A stretch of DNA of 6,589 nucleotides, taken from assembly GCA_002509485.1 (NCBI GenBank), contig DAWO01000126.1, forward strand, positions 1 through 6,589. Reading direction: 5' to 3'. The position numbers were made by a program, and so were the translations under genes. Below the pieces are notes generated by a model that saw only the letters and a list, made by a program, of their open reading frames with translations, had not been told where the DNA came from and made no database searches. The stretch's first letter is position 1, and every line of letters starts with the position of its first letter. This stretch comes from Methanolinea sp. UBA477 (GTDB lineage: Archaea; Halobacteriota; Methanomicrobia; Methanomicrobiales; Methanospirillaceae). Shown here in pieces: positions 6,121-6,589 of this stretch.

Positions 6121-6261
6121 GGTGTGGGTAGGATTGATGAACCGGATACATTTTGTGGGGGCTATCCGCCCCCACACCCCCATATGCGATACACGCCGCC
6201 GCCCCCGAAGGACGCCCCGGCGGCGGTTTGGTGACCGAATTGATATGCAGATAACAATTCG
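6121..6261 (+). ncRNA. Candidate structured non-coding RNA with alternative folds
   Basis: Starting at the predicted transcription start, this stretch contains three successive perfect hairpins. The first is TGTGGGGGC/GCCCCCACA (6154-6162 with 6168-6176, 5-nt loop), the second CGCCGCCG/CGGCGGCG (6194-6201 with 6218-6225), and the third CGAATTG/CAATTCG (6236-6242 with 6255-6261). A competing fold pairs GGTGTGGG (6121-6128) with CCCACACC (6171-6178) and, nested inside it, CGGATA (6143-6148) with TATCCG (6163-6168). That fold excludes the first hairpin. Composition is far more GC-rich than the DNA on either side. It matches no RNA family recognisable here. It might instead be a decayed intergenic region, and the strand is assigned only from the promoter. 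Confidence 0.35.
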
Positions 6262-6305
6262 ATTCAGTCTCCCCACACAAAACAGCGAGGAGGCATTAAA
6301 TCAGA

Positions 6306-6322
6306 CATTTTTATCTTATTTC
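6306..6322 (+). terminator. T-rich tract, possible end of the candidate RNA
   Basis: ACATTTTTATCTTATTT is rich in T with one run of five, sufficient for archaeal intrinsic termination. It lies about 45 nt after the third hairpin of the candidate RNA and before the transposase gene, so it would also shield the mobile element from upstream transcription. Function is inferred from composition only. Confidence 0.3.
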
Positions 6323-6389
6323 TCCAGATATATGAATACGTGCGTTTTTATCAGAAACCTAACTTTGCCAGTTGAAAAGAAATAAAGGT

Positions 6390-6438
6390 GTTCTTAGTTA
6401 AGTTTGAATTGAACCAAAATGCAAACAAAACTAAGAAC
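6390..6438 (+). promoter_or_regulatory. Hairpin enclosing the transposase start codon
   Basis: GTTCTTAGTT (6390-6399) pairs with AACTAAGAAC (6429-6438), and inside it GTTTG (6402-6406) pairs with CAAAC (6422-6426). This gives 15 pairs interrupted by one 2x2 internal loop. The apical loop (6407-6421) contains the ATG at 6419. Such structures in insertion sequences can block translation of transposase messages that read in from outside, while transcripts starting inside the element escape; that role here is inferred. Confidence 0.5.
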
Positions 6439-6589
6439 CAATGAAATTGAGCCGAATGAAAATATATCCTTTCCTATTGGCACTATATTCCTCGTTGAAA
6501 TATTGTATGAAATCCTGAATTTTACCGATATTTTTGGGAAACAGAAGACAAAGGGTATAGATATCGTAACTGTTCAGCCTACCATCAAC
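6419..6589 (+). CDS. Probable transposase, N-terminal fragment (IS4/IS1634-like)
   Basis: An open frame of 57 codons starts at ATG 6419 and continues past the right edge. An in-frame TGA at 6410 excludes a longer N-terminus. The residues include ISFPIGTIFLVEILYEILNF (16-35) followed by a basic stretch with GKQKTKGIDIVTV. This resembles the start of IS4/IS1634-type transposases of methanogens, where a helical segment of this kind precedes the DDE catalytic domain, but the catalytic region lies outside, so the family call is tentative. There is no Shine-Dalgarno within 15 nt, and the start codon lies in a hairpin loop. Codon use is AT-rich, unlike acs and argC. It could be an intact insertion sequence or a fragment. 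Confidence 0.55.
   Translation, partial: MQTKLRTNEIEPNENISFPIGTIFLVEILYEILNFTDIFGKQKTKGIDIVTVQPTIN

Larger units (their letters stand above)
6296..6589 (+). mobile_element. Left end of a probable insertion sequence (boundary not defined, right end outside)
   Basis: From about 6296 the DNA becomes strongly AT-rich, unlike the GC-rich genes to the left, and leads into the start of a probable transposase gene running off the right edge. Neither the terminal inverted repeat nor the target duplication can be identified because the other end is absent, so the left limit is approximate. Confidence 0.4.

Noticed and set aside
6135..6140. TGATGA as a C box of an archaeal C/D guide RNA
   Set aside because: No matching D box (CTGA) at suitable spacing and no terminal stem of the right type.
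6144..6176. H-type pseudoknot between GGATA (6144-6148) and the hairpin loop TATCC (6163-6167)
   Set aside because: With the full 9-bp stem formed there is no connecting loop across the short helix, so the pseudoknot is sterically unlikely; alternative exclusive folds are preferred.
6059..6280. Minus-strand frame of 73 codons
   Set aside because: No motif and no clear ribosome-binding site; it crosses the same hairpins and has no support.
6119..6385. Plus-strand frame of 88 codons over the structured segment
   Set aside because: The product is Arg/Pro-rich from GC-rich hairpins and then changes character abruptly in AT-rich DNA; no family resemblance, and the hairpins explain the composition better.
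1..6589. CRISPR arrays, tRNA or rRNA genes
   Set aside because: No regularly spaced repeats and no cloverleaf or ribosomal RNA sequence were seen on either strand.

Overview
The window looks like a chromosome segment of a methanogenic archaeon, most likely of the order Methanomicrobiales. This is inferred from the methanogen-like protein sequences, the archaeal promoter architecture (purine-rich BRE plus TATA-like boxes), Shine-Dalgarno sequences of the GAGGTGA type, and the pairing of an arginine operon with an AMP-forming acetyl-CoA synthetase. No genus can be fixed from the sequence alone.

The left part (1-2384, minus strand) is a tightly packed arginine cluster read right to left: argC, a two-CBS-domain protein, then argJ, which runs off the left edge. 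The genes are almost seamless. The Shine-Dalgarno of the CBS gene overlaps the argC stop, and the argJ GTG start overlaps the CBS stop. ArgC and ArgJ act in the acetylated part of ornithine synthesis, and the CBS protein is placed as a possible nucleotide-sensing partner.

The middle (2385-2871) is a divergent regulatory region between argC and acs. It holds an argC promoter with two upstream direct repeats, a strong TATA box abutting a perfect 16-bp palindrome, a possible leaderless 27-residue peptide gene with a CxxC motif, and a second inverted repeat nearer acs.

The right part (2872-6049, plus strand) has acs followed 31 nt later by an OFA-family major facilitator transporter. Together they suggest uptake and activation of acetate or a related monocarboxylate for biosynthesis, which fits the acetate requirement common in hydrogenotrophic Methanomicrobiales. 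A T-rich tract between the two genes could lower transporter expression relative to acs.

The end (6050-6589) has no housekeeping gene. It contains a terminator-like hairpin, a promoter, a roughly 140-nt GC-rich structured segment with mutually exclusive stems (candidate non-coding RNA), and then an AT-rich stretch. In that stretch the first 57 codons of a probable transposase begin, with the start codon sitting in the loop of a strong hairpin. The most interesting unexplained parts are this structured segment, the palindrome next to the TATA box, the CBS gene inside the arginine operon, and an Arg-to-Asn change in a conserved Acs motif.
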